Shown here: piece after piece, positions 11,301 to 23,558 of the stretch
Layout: every line of letters begins with the position of its first letter
How positions within the stretch are numbered: the stretch's first letter is position 1
Notes under the pieces: model-generated
The model's input: only the letters and a program-made list of their open reading frames with translations
What the model was told of the DNA's origin: nothing
Database searches by the model: none
Origin: Apodemus sylvaticus
Taxonomy: Eukaryota; Chordata; Mammalia; Rodentia; Muridae
Reading direction: 5' to 3'
Length of the DNA: 64,000 nucleotides
Assembly: GCF_947179515.1 (NCBI RefSeq)
Contig: NC_067474.1
Span: 90,449,324-90,513,323 of the forward strand
Made by a program: the position numbers and the translations under genes

Positions 11301-12371
11301 AGAAAGCAAAGTTTCCTGTTTTCTCAAATAATCACGCTATGGGAAACATGATCTGCCGATCATGTGTGGGGGGTTTCCATGGGCTATGGAACAAGACATA
11401 TAAATTTGTAGATGGTACTGGCCTGAGTTAATATCCAGTTAGGAACATTGAAAAGAATTCACCAACAATAATGGGTGCTCTAACATATAAGAAGAGTAAA
11501 TCTAATATAGAAAGCTGGTAGTTTAAGAGCCTAGAGAATAAAAGAAAGAGAAGTGGAGACATTATTATTGTTAGAACATCAGGAAAAGTCAGCAGATAAT
11601 CACAAGACAGGAAATGCTCAGAACTGTATCTGCAATAAGAAAACAAGGCCACAAAGAGAACTGGTAAATGAATCTAATGTTAAATTTGTGAAATATGCAA
11701 GAGCTATATGACAAATTGTGGAACTTAGCAGTAAAGGCCAACTATTTTGCTGTAGACATAAAAGTATTATATTTCTAGGTATGCAATGAAAGATAACAGT
11801 GAGGAGATTTTGAATGGAGAATACTGAGCTAAGAACCATCAGATGTACCTTGCCAAAAGCTGGCTTGCAGACGCACCATCAGCAAATACTGTATTTCAAC
11901 ACAGTATTGAGTCACTGACTTCTTCCCTTTTCCAGTTTCATAATTGTAATGCGTGGTGGTCTGATTTGGTTTAACTTAATGTACTGAAAGACTACCATAT
12001 TAAATTATTAGCGATTTTCAATATGAAAAATCTTTATGGAATGTAGACAAATGAATTTCATTATAAATTAGCAATAAAATTGAATATAAATTCTTTGATG
12101 AGGTAGAATAGATAGATTGGTAGCCAAATTAGTTAATAGCAGATATGGAGAGAGGTAGATCATAGATAAGGACATAGCCAGCCACAAAGTCAAGAAAATA
12201 GATACAGACAGATAAAAATGTCAACACAGCAAAATATAGCCTTTCAAATGTTTGTACCTATATGGATTTATATATAGTTCTTCACTGGTTATTTTTCATT
12301 AACTTTACTAAAGCCAAGTTAATTTGGTAAGAGAAAAACTTCAATTTTAAAAACACGCTCATCACGGAGAT
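11301..12371. other. Unique AT-rich stretch
   Basis: Nothing is recognised. Open frames at 11428-11652 and 11618-11839 (minus) are hydrophobic low-complexity readings without support. Confidence 0.45.
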
Positions 12372-12683
12372 TCCATAGGAAGATTAGCAGTCTCAGCTAA
12401 CCCAGACCCCTGAGAGCTCTAAGACACTGAGCCACCAACTGGGCAGCATACACTACCTGGTCCGAGGCCCCCAACACATATATAGCAGAGGACTGCCTGG
12501 TCTGGTGTCAGTGAGAGAAGTCCCTAATCTTCTAGAGACTTGAGGCCTCAAAGGGGGTGGGGTTGGTTGTAGGGATATCCTCTTGGAGACAGTGGGAGGA
12601 GGAATGGGATGTGGAACTGTGGGAGGGAAGACTTGGAGAGCATAATGACTGCAATGTAAAAAAATAAAAGTAATAAAAATTGC
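12372..12683 (+). mobile_element. Lx L1 3' UTR end
   Basis: The motif order TCTCAGCTAACCCAGACCCC, TAGCAGAGGACTGCCTGG, GAGACTTGAGGCC, a G-rich tract (12585-12630) and AATGACTGCAATGTAAAAAA is an Lx tail. A diverged second copy of this tail lies at 20548-20850. Confidence 0.85.
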
Positions 12684-12754
12684 CCTTATCATATTGGCTG
12701 TAGGCAAGTCTTTAGAGCATTCCTACTGACCAATGATTGGTAACAGAGAGCTCT

Positions 12755-12972
12755 ATGCACTATGAGTACTGCTACATTTCATCATGTCATCCTCAATTTT
12801 ATAAGAAGGCTGGCTGATCAAGCTGTGGACAACAAGCGCGAAAGTATCATTCTTCCGTGGACAGTGCTTCACATCCATAGTTCTTCCTCTGACAACCCTT
12901 GGTGATGCTAAAATAAACCTTTTCCTCTCTACATAGCTTTTGGTTATATTGATTATGATAGCAATAGACAGT
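12755..12972 (+). repeat. Unnamed rodent interspersed repeat, 3'-terminal part
   Basis: Segments AAGCTGTGGACAACAAGC, AAATAAACCTTTTCC and TTGATTATGATAGCAATAG match the same repeat family as 5105-5242. Its longer copy at 15148-15537 is in the opposite orientation. Confidence 0.5.
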
Positions 12973-13089
12973 AAATGTATGTGTGTTCTAAATTATGTTC
13001 CTGGCCTTAATATCTATCTTAATATACAATTTCTATGGATTATATCAATAAATATGATCTTATAAAATCTATAACATTCAATTAAAACA

Positions 13090-13282
13090 CATTATGTGTA
13101 TGAGTGTTTACCAACAAGTCTTTTGGTGTACCACAAGCATGCCTACTGGCAATGAAGTCCAGATGCATGTGTCAGAAATCCTGGAAATGATGTATGAAAG
13201 ACCGTGTGGATATGCAGACTCCAACAGGTATTTAGAAAAAGCAGCCACTGCTCTTAACTATTGAGCTATTTCTCCAGTGCCC
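13090..13282 (-). mobile_element. B3-type SINE
   Basis: On the minus strand the element starts near 13282 with the tRNA-derived head (GGGCACTGGAGAAATAGCTC, then AGAGCAGTGGCTGC). It ends near 13094 in a GTATGAGTG-type tail. It is diverged from the B2 consensus, as expected for the older B3 group. Confidence 0.75.
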
Positions 13283-13464
13283 TAATTTATAAAGCTTTAA
13301 TATGTGGAAATTGTGTTATTAAACTGCTATATGAACCAAAACTTTGTATTCATCCATACTTTAATTCTTTTTCATTAATATATGGGAAATTCAATAAATT
13401 AAGAATTGTATTCACAAATACAATAATATTTCAGTCAGACAATACATGTTAATTTATTTAATGA

Positions 13465-13565
13465 AACGGTGTCTCACCGTATCATTTAGACTGGCATTGG
13501 AGTCTGATTCATCCCATTTAAATCGTCAGAATTCTGAGATAACAGGTATGTTCTAGCATTCCTAT
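13465..13565 (-). mobile_element. Old B1/B4-type SINE fragment
   Basis: GTGTCTCACCGTATCATTTA, GACTGGCATTGGAGTCTG and a degraded TGAGATAACAGGTATG follow the order of a minus-strand B1-like monomer, with many substitutions. Confidence 0.5.
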
Positions 13566-14670
13566 ATTCATGCATTTTACTAAAATGAAAGATGAAAATA
13601 TGTTATATCATCTTCATATGAATATTTATTTTAAAAATTATCCTGATTGTTTAATGCTGATAAGAGGTCTGAGGATATAGTATAGACAGAATTGACACAC
13701 AGAAACACTTGGGAAGCTGTTCAGGGCCCAATGCATGAAAGTAATAGGAACATACTTTCATCTATGTTATGTTTTTGTTTAGAATCTATGCTATGGGCCT
13801 ATGAGTCAAAAGTGTCTTCAACAGTATAAAAATGGCTTTCATCTTAAAATATTTTTTAACAAACCTATTCTTGTAAACCATGTAAAAATACTAGTTAATT
13901 TATGAAAAATGCATTATATATCTGTGCTGGGAAAACTATAAATATCTCATTTCCATATCAGTATTTAAAAAAGACATGATTACTTTTATCCTTTATTGCA
14001 TAAGGCTCATTCCATTTTAAAGCCAGGAGCCAATGAAGAATGTACAAAGAGAAGACCACTGTGAAACACCAGTGGGTCATTTTGTGCACGCCAAAGTCAG
14101 AGTGAGTAAGGTAGCAGGAGTAAGTGCTACACCTGAGTTCCTGCACAAACTCAACTTTTGTGGAACGAGTGATATTTAAGAATGTGAAGGAATGCGTTTT
14201 GAGAAAGTTGCTGAAATTTAATGTTAGTTTTTTTCTATTTGATCATAACCTTTTACTGGCAGTAATTTTACAAATATAAGAATGAAATAGACCAAAAAAT
14301 CTCTTTCACTAACAAATTAATAATATCCATCATTATCTGTTAGGTGACAGGCATGTACAATGTTAGCATGTTCATATCATACAGATTGGCATATGTGACT
14401 TTTAATAGAGCTGTAGATAAAGTTGTAATGTTGTCTGTCTTTTCCACCTTGAGTTCTCACTCAACTTTTCAATACAGTCTTGAATAAAATGTCAGATTTA
14501 TATATAGAACTTGCTTAACTAGCCCCAATATCAAAGTGCTGCTTCCTTCCAAGAGCAGAACTGTTAATAAACATTTACAATTGACAAGACTTCTGATGGC
14601 AAGGGAGTTGTTTTAAAGAGAGTCTGTGTTCATGTGGAGAAGAAGAAAATATGAAATTTGAAATAGAATG
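13566..14670. other. Unique AT-rich stretch
   Basis: No gene or repeat family is recognised. Confidence 0.45.
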
Positions 14671-14711
14671 TAATATATTTATATATATATATATCACATA
14701 TATATGTGATA
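14671..14711. repeat. TA repeat ending in 20-bp perfect palindrome
   Basis: A TA run is followed by TATCACATATATATGTGATA at 14692-14711, which equals its own reverse complement. Confidence 0.88.
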
Positions 14712-14759
14712 AAAGCTACATAGGGTAAATTGAGGAGATATATGAGTCAGTAAAAAGGG

Positions 14760-14935
14760 ACTAGGTCTGCTGTTTCAAGGTTGTAATCTCTGTACTCAAG
14801 TGGCAAGATGATCAACAATTACCAAGGTCAGTCTTATCTATGGGGTAAATAGAGACCAGCTTGGTCTACATTACAGCTTATTTCGAAATTTAAAATTAAT
14901 AAAATAAAACAACACAATGTTAAAATATTTAAGCT
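14760..14935 (+). mobile_element. B4-type SINE (B1-like half)
   Basis: TTGTAATCTCTGTACTCAAG, GGCAAGATGATCAACAATTA, then AGACCAGCTTGGTCTACAT and an A-rich end match the B1-related half of a B4 element, well diverged. Confidence 0.6.
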
Positions 14936-15147
14936 AAAATTCATAGATTATAGATTCACCAAGCTATAAAGGATAGCAGGACTATGTTGGGGGGTGGGGT
15001 TGTCTTGTACCAAATTTCAGTCATTCCCTTAAAGATCACAATGAGGAAATATCCAGACACTTGCATTACTAATGAATAAATTTCCAGAGGAAGTAATAAA
15101 CAAGTTGTGTTGCATTGATTACCCAAGTTAGAGGCTGACAAATTTAG

Positions 15148-15537
15148 GTAGGTAACTACTGATATGAAACACCATGGCCAAATCAACTTGTGGAGAATGG
15201 GGTTTGTTCAAATTAATTTTCATAACACTGTTTATCAAACAAAAGTCAGAACAGAAATACAAGCAGGGTAGGAATATGGGAAACAAGAGCTGATACAGAG
15301 CCTATCTAGGAGCATTGCTTAATTGCTTGTTCCCATGGCTTGCTCAGTATGCTCTCTTATATAACCAAGAACCACAGGACCAAGGAGGCCCTACTGACTG
15401 GCTGGACCCTCCTGCATCAATCCACAATTAAGAAAAAATGCCCTACAGACTTGTTAACAACCAGGTCTTCTTAAGGTTCTACCCTCTCCAATGACACTAG
15501 CCTTCGTCTAGTTGGCATATATCTAGCCAGTACGTGG
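15148..15537 (-). repeat. Unnamed rodent interspersed repeat, longest copy
   Basis: Read on the plus strand it runs GATATGAAACACCATGGCC, AAGTCAGAACAGAAATAC, GAGCTGATACAGAGCC, CCCATGGCTTGCTCAGTATG, AACCACAGGACCAAG, AAAAATGCCCTACAGACTTG and GACACTAGCC...TAGCCAGTAC. This is the complete order of a common mouse repeat. Its left end is the reverse complement of the ends at 5242 and 12972, so strand is given relative to those. The class is not known to me. Confidence 0.65.
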
Positions 15538-16039
15538 GCTAACCTATAAGTTCTTTCCTGCTTGTAACAACAAAGCTGTTGATATTATTTGCTTTGGGTG
15601 TTAAATAGTTTTTATTTAATAAAAGATCTTTTTGTGCATGTATTTCTTTGTTACCTCAACAAAGCATTTTAGATTATCGGCTTCATACTATTTTAGTTTG
15701 GTCCTACAGCACAAATTAAGCAAGTGCTTCTTATTGTTTCTTATTGTTCCTTTTTTCTGAAGAACCCATTTCAGGTAAACAGAGATCTCCTTGAACTAAA
15801 GGCATTCTCTTTTATAAATTTCTTTAGGGAGAGAAAATATTCTAGAAAATAAAATCTTATATGTTCATTTTCATCTCATGTGACATATTTTCAAGACATA
15901 TTGGTAGGACAGAAAAATGTCATTTATTAATTCCACAGATATATGTAAAGAACAATTAGAAAGCAAATTGATATTTGATCTCTTTAAATTTACTTTAGAA
16001 CTCTGAGAAAGCCTGGAAAGAATGTTCAGGTTTAAGAAC
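15538..16039. other. Unique AT-rich stretch
   Basis: Nothing recognised. Confidence 0.45.
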
Positions 16040-16235
16040 GCTGCTGTTTTTGAAGATGTGAAGATGTTGCCTAGGACTTATGTAATGTACCTCAGAATCA
16101 AGGTCCAGCAGATTGGACATGCTCTCCTCTAGTGTCCACGGGCAGTCCCACAATTATATGGCAACTCTCTTTCAAACACAATCACATACATGAAGTAAAA
16201 GAAATCACATACATGAAATAGAAGAAATCTGAGCA
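16040..16235 (+). mobile_element. Diverged B2/B3-type SINE
   Basis: The 3' half is clearest: CTCTCCTCTAGTGTCCACGG, ATATGGCAACTC, then a CACAATCACATACATGAA tail in which a stretch of about 24 bp is duplicated (ATCACATACATGAA at 16182 and 16205). The head is weak. Confidence 0.4.
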
Positions 16236-17529
16236 ATTGTAATTGCTTGTGAGATGGATAACCTGCTTTATTTTACAAACCAAAGTTAAAAACATTTCTT
16301 TGACCCCTCAAACTACTTAATCATAAGCATTGGTGCTCACATTTAGTATATGCAGCATTTTTCTAGAAGAGTAGCTGTGATTATTACTTACAAAGCATAA
16401 AGAATGGAAAATAATACATGTTCAACACATTTAAAGAGATACTCTTAATAAACCTCAAACTATTTTGATAAAACATCCCTCTATTCCTTATGACAACCTT
16501 CACTTAGTCTAGTCTCCATTAACAATTTCTTCCCAATTTCCACCTCTATGTTTCTACCTTTGTCTTTTTCTCAAAAGAAATTGATTTCATCTAACTACAC
16601 CTACGTGTTTCTCATGCTGCTCAAAATGTCAATTGGTTCAATTTGACAATTCTTTCATACTATATGAGGTCAATTAAAGGCTTTATTTCCTGAATGTTCT
16701 ATCCACTTTACTTGGCAACTTGTCAGTCTCTCCTTGTGAGAGTGATACACAGGTGTTTCTAGCATTTCTTTCCTGATTACAGAAAAAATAACATCTAGAA
16801 TTTTTACGGCAACAAGTTTTCAAAGATTTGTTATTTGGAAGGCAAAACAAGAGCTCAGAAGAGCATGTTCAGTATCAACTCAAGTTATCTTTCATTCCCT
16901 ACTTCAGTATCCTGATATTTGCAAAACAACAGACAGTTATAATCCAATAAGGTACACAATTACAATGACTCATTGTGATATACTATCTCTTCAACTATAC
17001 CATTAATTCTAAAATGAATGCAAGACTGTGTTGGAAAAAGCAAGAAACAATGCAACTTGTATAAAATTAGGGCTACTGCACAAATGTAATAGCGAATGAG
17101 AACTGATATATTTTGTCCAAAATGAGAGACTATCATTTTATATAGAAAAAAACTAAAAAGGAGGAAAATTTAATTTGATCTGCAGATATTACTTACTAGT
17201 TATGTGATTTTGAGAGAGGTCCTTTACTTCTTTGATTCTTCATTTCTTCACCTGCAAAAAATGAGGACATTATACTAGGTCTCTGGTTTTTTTTTTTTTT
17301 TTTTTTGAGGTTATGAAATAAACCCATTAATTTATTCTGTGAATGAAAATTTATTCAGATATAAAATAAGAAACACTATATATTTCTACAAGCCTTGAAT
17401 AAAGCAAAATTTCCAGTCTCTCATTTTCCCTCAAGCCCTACTTTCTACTTGAGCTGGTATTCAAAGAATTTATGTAGCCCTGGAATCTGGTCAATTATTT
17501 GGAATTGTTTTTGTCTGTTTTGTTTTGGT

Positions 17530-17566
17530 TGTGTGTGTGTGAGTGTGTGTGTGTGTGTGTGTGTGT
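17530..17566. repeat. TG microsatellite
   Basis: GT dinucleotides with one GA interruption. Confidence 0.95.
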
Positions 17567-19497
17567 TTTCAAAAAATATAACCTATGTATTCTCTGAATA
17601 AAAGACATTTGGAAACTACAAGAGTTATCTTACCAGGTACTCTGAATACACTTTTTTTTTAACTGAAAATTTCTTAATAGTTTCTACCACTCATACAGAA
17701 GAAAATATGACCTTTCCTTTAAAAATCTCATCATGGAATAAATAAAATTGATTAAAATTGGTATTTTATACCTTAGCAATCAAATTTGCTACAATGCTCA
17801 TTGTGAAGCACTGTGTATCAATTTCAACATTATTAAATATCTCCAGCTTACTACAACAATATGGAATGTTTAGTGTAAAACAATCAGTGCAAAATATTGA
17901 GAATATGCATTGGAGTCTATTGGAAGACATCTCATATTTTAATGAAATCCTGGGAAAATTATATCTCTAAATAGCTGGTGACTTGTAAAAGTCAGAAAAT
18001 TATATTTATCTTCCTGCTTTTGTTTCTGCTTTAAAATTATTAACTAATATTTGTTATAGGTAAACACTAGTTGACACTGAGTACATAAACAATATCATTT
18101 CTCCCTCCCTGAATTTAATTTTCTACACAGTGACCACTCAGGCAGTGAGGGCTAACAACTTGGCTTTTTAATGGCTTCTTGCACAGTGGTCTCTAAGTTT
18201 CTAACCTTTGGAAGCTGTTAAAACAAAGTCAAATAATGATACTGCTGTGACATAAGTGTATGCTAGAATCAATAGATTGTGCTTCTTGGAATAAATTGCA
18301 GTTAAAGTGGGTAGTGCTTGATTGCTTGACAGTAGGCAGTCTTTCTTACACACACAATCTGAAGCCTCAATCTGCTCCATAAACTAATTAGTATGAACTT
18401 CATACGCATTCTATCTAGGAACCATCCCCTGATATTGACACCTGTCTTAACCTTGATTGTGCCCTTGAATTTGTCCTCTGTCACTTACAGGTAACAAGTC
18501 TCTTGTTTGTTTATTCCTACCTATAATGATAATTCTTAATTTTGTGGAATGAGAATACATTAATCATATATCTAAGTCATCATTCAAACAATTGTAAAAT
18601 TTTAGATTTGCCACAGAACTTTCAGCATTTGTATGACTTTATTACAAAGTGAACTCAGAAATGGAATAGGCAACAATGAGGTGTAAAAGATTCCATTTAC
18701 TGAACATATCATGGAATGGAAAAATATATAAGCAATTAATATCTATATATTAATAGAAAATATAACAAAACAGATTTTCATTAAAATTTTGAATAATCTG
18801 AAGACAGAAATGCACTATTCTAATTTTTATTGCTGTTTATTATTAATTTTAGCAATCTATTATATATGATATACTTATAATAAATTCCAGCATGATTTTT
18901 AGTATTACAAACTTATTTTTTTAATTATATATTTTTATTTTCTATATTCTTTGTTTACATTCCAAACGTATTAGAAACATATATCCTAAAGTAAAATAAA
19001 AAAATATATTTGATTAGACAATAAAATCCACATAATATGCATATTTTCTCTAAAACATATTTATTGACTGCAATATCTCCCTACTTGAGATTTAATAAAT
19101 ATTCATTTTATGAGCATGAGTAGGATTATATATCCTCACTTGTATTACTTATTAATAATGTTATTATGGAATTTATAAATAATTATAAAGATGAACTCCA
19201 CACATCAACTAATGAAAATAATACTGAAATAATAATTGACCAAATGTATTGGAAATTATCAATATGTATTTAACATTTTAAATTCAAAATGTACTGACAC
19301 ATAAAAACTATGTTACATGTCATGTGTAATATCAACATGATAATATATTTATAAAAGTTGAAAAAAATTTGTTTATTGCCCAGTATATGATAAAAGTGAT
19401 ACTCATATTAAAAGTATAGATCTAAGACAGGGAAAATTATTGCAGAAAATAAATTCAGTTGACAGTAAATGCCACTAGATTCTCATTTTTTATAAGT

Positions 19498-19531
<34 letters not shown>
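19498..19531. repeat. TA microsatellite
   Basis: TA dinucleotides with one phase break near 19507. Confidence 0.95.
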
Positions 19532-20547
19532 TCAAAGCAAACAAAAATTAGAATTACATAAAATCTTCACAATGGCATCTGCTGTCTAATATTTATGTTG
19601 GGTACACGTTTTCAATATTTTAAATAACAGTAAAATTTGCATTATATCATTATTCTGATTTTATATATTTTCAGAAAATATAATTTATAATTTTCTGAGC
19701 CTTATGTGTCACTGGCCTTTTAGTGTGTGGACCAGCTCTTTGTCCACTATCACAACAGCACATTATGTGCCTCTGTCCATACCAGTATTACAGGGACATG
19801 GATTCCTTTGTGCTCATGATCATTATCATCTGAGGCCATTCAAGACTGCCATTATAGCTGACATAAAATGCAATGTAGTTATTTAAGACATCAAAAAGCT
19901 TCTGTGCAAGACAATTGGTGGTATGTTATACAATCCAAAAATTACTTAATAAATTTGTGGTAAGATAAAAATAAAAAACATTGCTAATAATACTCATACA
20001 TTATACAACTTGAATAAGTATAAAATTGAGATATTCATAGAAGGATTTATTAGTTCTCTAAACTTGAAATATTTATTAATTTCCATGCAGCATATTTTGG
20101 CCACATATTTAGGTAGCTGTATCTAACTAAAGGTTTCATGTGCTGTCAAAAGATATGTAGTTAGAGCATTTTTCCACCTATAATTTGCAGGATCCACTTA
20201 GATTTATTATGCGTGTGTGTTCATACATATATATGCATATATATACATGTATAATATACTGAAGCATCTACAGTAATACATTTCCATATGAGTTTTCAAA
20301 TGGCCTTTATTAGTTAGTTGTCCCTCCCCATATTTTCACATTAATCCAATTCTTCCATTGTACTTTCCATTCCATTCAATATTCCCGCTGTATCTCAGTA
20401 GACTATATATTCTAGATCCCCTTACATGTGTAACACATTCCCACAATACTATAGATAATAACAAATCTCCATGGTTATATGAAATTCCCTTACATGTTGA
20501 AGGTTTGAAAGATGACATTCATTGATTCTCTTGGCCCTCTAACCCCA

Positions 20548-20850
20548 TAGGAAGACCATCAGTCTCAACTAACCCAGACCCGAGGCAGCTCCCAGAGACT
20601 GAGCATACAAAAGCGAGGCCAAGGCCCCTGGCACAAAAATAGCAGAGCTCTGCCCAGTGAAGTCTCAGTGGGAGAAGATGTACTTAATCCTTGAGAGATT
20701 GAGGCCCCAAGGAATGGGAAGGCCTGGTGACAGGGAACACCGTTTCAGAAGCAAGAGGGAAGATGAATGGGATGTGGAACTGTATAAGGGGTGACCAAGA
20801 GAGGGGAAATGACTGTAATATAAATAAATAAATAGAATAATTTTTTTTTA
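20548..20850 (+). mobile_element. Lx L1 3' UTR end
   Basis: Same tail type as 12372-12683: TCTCAACTAACCCAGACCC, ATAGCAGAGCTCTGCCC, TTGAGAGATTGAGGCCCC, a G-rich middle, then AATGACTGTAATATAAATAA and an A-rich tail. Confidence 0.85.
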
Positions 20851-20884
20851 AAAAATATGGCATCCACATGTAAGACAAAACATG

Positions 20885-21560
20885 ATATTTGTCTTTTAGA
20901 TTTGGGTTACCTTATTCAGGATGGTTTTCTTGTTTGATACATTTATCTGTAAATTTCATTATTTACTTTTTTAACAGGAAAAATACTCCATTGTGTAAGT
21001 AGATTTAAGTTTATTTTTTGTCCCTCTAATAGTCATTGAAATGGAATATTTCATTTACTAAGAACTGTGGCCATTTCTGTAACCCATCTATTGATCAGAT
21101 TGTTTAATTTCATTTTAATTCTTGTAAGGCATTTTATTTATATTTTTGTTAGATATATAGGTAGTGAATATAATCCATTGGTTTCTCTTTCCTTCTGGTC
21201 ACTGTTTCCCCTGCTGTGCAGGAGCAATTTAAGTTCACAAGTTCCTTTTTTATCAATTGTTAGCCTTATTTCCCAAGAAAAGAGCATCATATCAGAAAGT
21301 CTTGAGCAAGCCTGCACCTTGAAGGTTTTCTCTAGGATTTTCTTTAAAGGTTTTCAAATTCCACATCTCACCTTAGGGCATTTGATCCATTTGAAATCAA
21401 CTACAAATGGATTAAAGGGAAAGGTGAGAGGCAAGAATACTATTTTATTCTTCTGCAAGTAGATTCAACTTTTCTTAGTGGCAATGTTGAAAAGGTTTTC
21501 TTTATTGCAATATGAACTGCTGTTTTCATTTGTCATAATTGGGCAGTTATGGATATGTGG
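20885..21560 (-). mobile_element. Old L1 ORF2 C-terminal fragment, reverse orientation
   Basis: The plus strand reads as antisense L1: TGGGTTACCTTATTCAGGAT, then AATACTCCATTGTGTAAG, GGTCACTGTTTCCCCTGCTG and TTTGATCCATTTGAAATCAA, which is the order of reverse-complemented ORF2 C-terminus. Open frames reading through it on the plus strand (for example 21067-21462) are antisense artefacts. Confidence 0.8.
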
Positions 21561-21889
21561 TCTTATATATATTTTTAATTATTTTTGTTTTGGGGGTTTT
21601 GACATATTTATATAGTACTTTATAAAGTCTAATTCTTTTAAAAATTCAGTTACTGTAGTTTTTGAGTAAAAGACAGCAAAACCTAATTGAATATTTATTA
21701 TAAAACATAGTTGATAAAACTAAAAAAATAGTATCAGTAATATATGTATGATTTTTTCTGATAATCCTAATATTCACATTGGTGTATATTTAGATAGTTT
21801 AATATGTCAATGTAAATAAAACGTACCTTATACAATTGAAAGCAGTATAACTATATTATATAAAAGAATACTAATATTAAAATATTGAG

Positions 21890-23061
21890 AAGCCATTATG
21901 ATAAAAGTTTGAGAGAAAGAAGAGCAGAAGGGAACCAACCTTAACATAACAAATGCTATATGTGGGGCATTCATAGCCAACATTTCCTAAATAGGAAAAA
22001 GCTTTGAATTATCCCATCAAAATCAGAATGGTAATGAAGCAGGGTTGTCCAGGATGCCTAGTCCTCTTCAATGCTCTGTTTGACATACTAATAAGAGCAA
22101 CAGAATAAGAAAAGAGAATCAAAACGGAAAAAAAAATAATGTTATCCCTATTTCCAGGTAACATACTATTATATGAAAGAGATGCCTAAAATATCACTAG
22201 AAAACTGGAAATGATAAACTATCTCTGCAGAGTGGCAGGATACAACAACTTACAAAATATCAAAATCCTTACTATACCACAACAACCATCATGCTCATAA
22301 ATTATTTGGATACATCCCTATTCATAATAGACATGAAAATATCTATGAATAAACTGATTCAAGGAGGTTAAAGACCTCTACAATAAACTCATTAAATTGC
22401 TTAGAAGGAAAAATTGTGGAAGACAGTAGAAAATAGAAAAACCCTATGTGGTCATGATTCAGAAGAATAAATATGTTGAAAAAGGATATGTTGGCAAATC
22501 CTGTTGGTGCAATCCTTTGCTCATAATAACAATAAATATTCAAAGATACATATGGAAATACATAAGACCCCAGACGGGGAATGCAATTCTGAAAAAAAAA
22601 AAAAGAGCAATGCTAGAGCTGTGGGATACCAAACACAATTCTAAGAAAAGCTATGGTAATAAAAACAGTATGGTACTGGCACAGAAACGAATATATATAC
22701 CATTGTAACAAAATAGTAAAAGATGAAACATGAGCACATGCAATAACAACTGTTTGATATATGGTTAAGATCCCAAAATTATTCAATGGAAAAGAGACAG
22801 AATATTCAAGAAATTTGGGAAACATGATGTACAGAAAGTGAGAAATGATTAGGCCTATACTGGTACATTGCAATAAAAATCATTCTAAACTGATCAAAGC
22901 CCCAACATGAAACATGAAACATTGGACCTATTAGAAGAAAACATGGGTCAGAAGAAAACCTTCAATGTATGGCTGTAGGAAGTACCTTTCTGACTACAAC
23001 AAAATTCACTCATGAATTAAGGCCAAACGCTAACAGTTTTCAAAGGAAGAAATAAAAAAAT
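21890..23061 (+). mobile_element. Old L1 ORF2 fragment; left part of the outer host of the nest
   Basis: Degraded reverse-transcriptase and downstream ORF2 sequence. It runs from the 'GGGCATTCATAGCCAACAT' block through CAGGGTTGTCCAGGATGCC (GCPLSP-type region), GGCAGGATACAACAAC and GGTACTGGCACAGAAAC to TTTCAAAGGAAGAAAT and AGCCAATAA, where L1-A begins. Downstream ORF2 sequence of similar age appears again after L1-A (from about 33600), so L1-A probably interrupted one older element. Confidence 0.75.
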
Positions 23062-23558
23062 TAGCCAATAAGGTGCCAGTTTCTATCTGCACCCAGAGCT
23101 TATCCTGTGTCACAGCATCCAGAGCTGATCCAGTGCTACAGCTCTCCATACACAAATAGCACCGGGAGAGAGCTAGTGTCCCAGAAGTGCTGACACACCT
23201 GTGAGTACAAGTATACCACCATTTCAGCACAAATTCCTCGCCCTAAAGGGACCTGTCCAGAGCCATCAGGACACAGGAACTAAGGAAAAACCAGGGGAAG
23301 AATCCATTCAGTTTCTAGCTGTGCCCCACAGCTGATGATGTGCCACCATTCTCCTTACTCAAATTACTCCTGGAGAGAAAAGGTCTCCCAGGAATACAAA
23401 TACACAAGTTTCCAGGAGGGACCAGCCACATTAAGAGACAGCAACACCAGCTAACACCAGATATAATCAGATGGTAGGAGGGAAGGGTAAAAATACAAGC
23501 AACAGAAATCAAAGTTAAGTGGCATTATCAGAAGACAGTTATCCTAACACAGAGAGCC
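23062..23558 (+). other. L1-A 5' UTR remnant
   Basis: G+C-richer leader containing repeated CACCCAGAGCT/CATCCAGAGCTGATCC segments (23091, 23127) and a GGAGGGACCAGCCACATTAAGAGACAGC-type stretch just upstream of ORF1. This resembles the non-monomer part of a mouse L1 5' UTR. No intact tandem promoter monomers are visible. Confidence 0.65.

Larger units (their letters stand above)
16236..20547. other. Long AT-rich unique region with microsatellites
   Basis: About 4.3 kb without a recognised gene. It holds poly-T at about 17288-17306, a TG array at 17530-17566 (interrupted by one GAG), and a TA array at 19498-19531. The part at about 18080-18490 is less AT-rich, but neither strand has a convincing coding frame or repeat match. 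Open frames at 17395-17601 and 19704-19886 are unsupported; the first runs through the TG array. Confidence 0.5.

Noticed and set aside
17395..17601. 68-codon frame containing a Cys/Val run
   Set aside because: The run is the translation of a TG microsatellite.
21067..21462. 131-codon plus-strand open frame
   Set aside because: It is the antisense reading of an old reverse-oriented L1 ORF2 fragment; hydrophobic bias comes from AT-rich antisense sequence.
20885..23061. Opposite-oriented old L1 fragments considered as another 5' inversion
   Set aside because: The minus fragment and the plus fragment appear to overlap in L1 coordinates (both include the CAATGGAAAAGAGACA-type region or its flank), so they are better explained as two elements.
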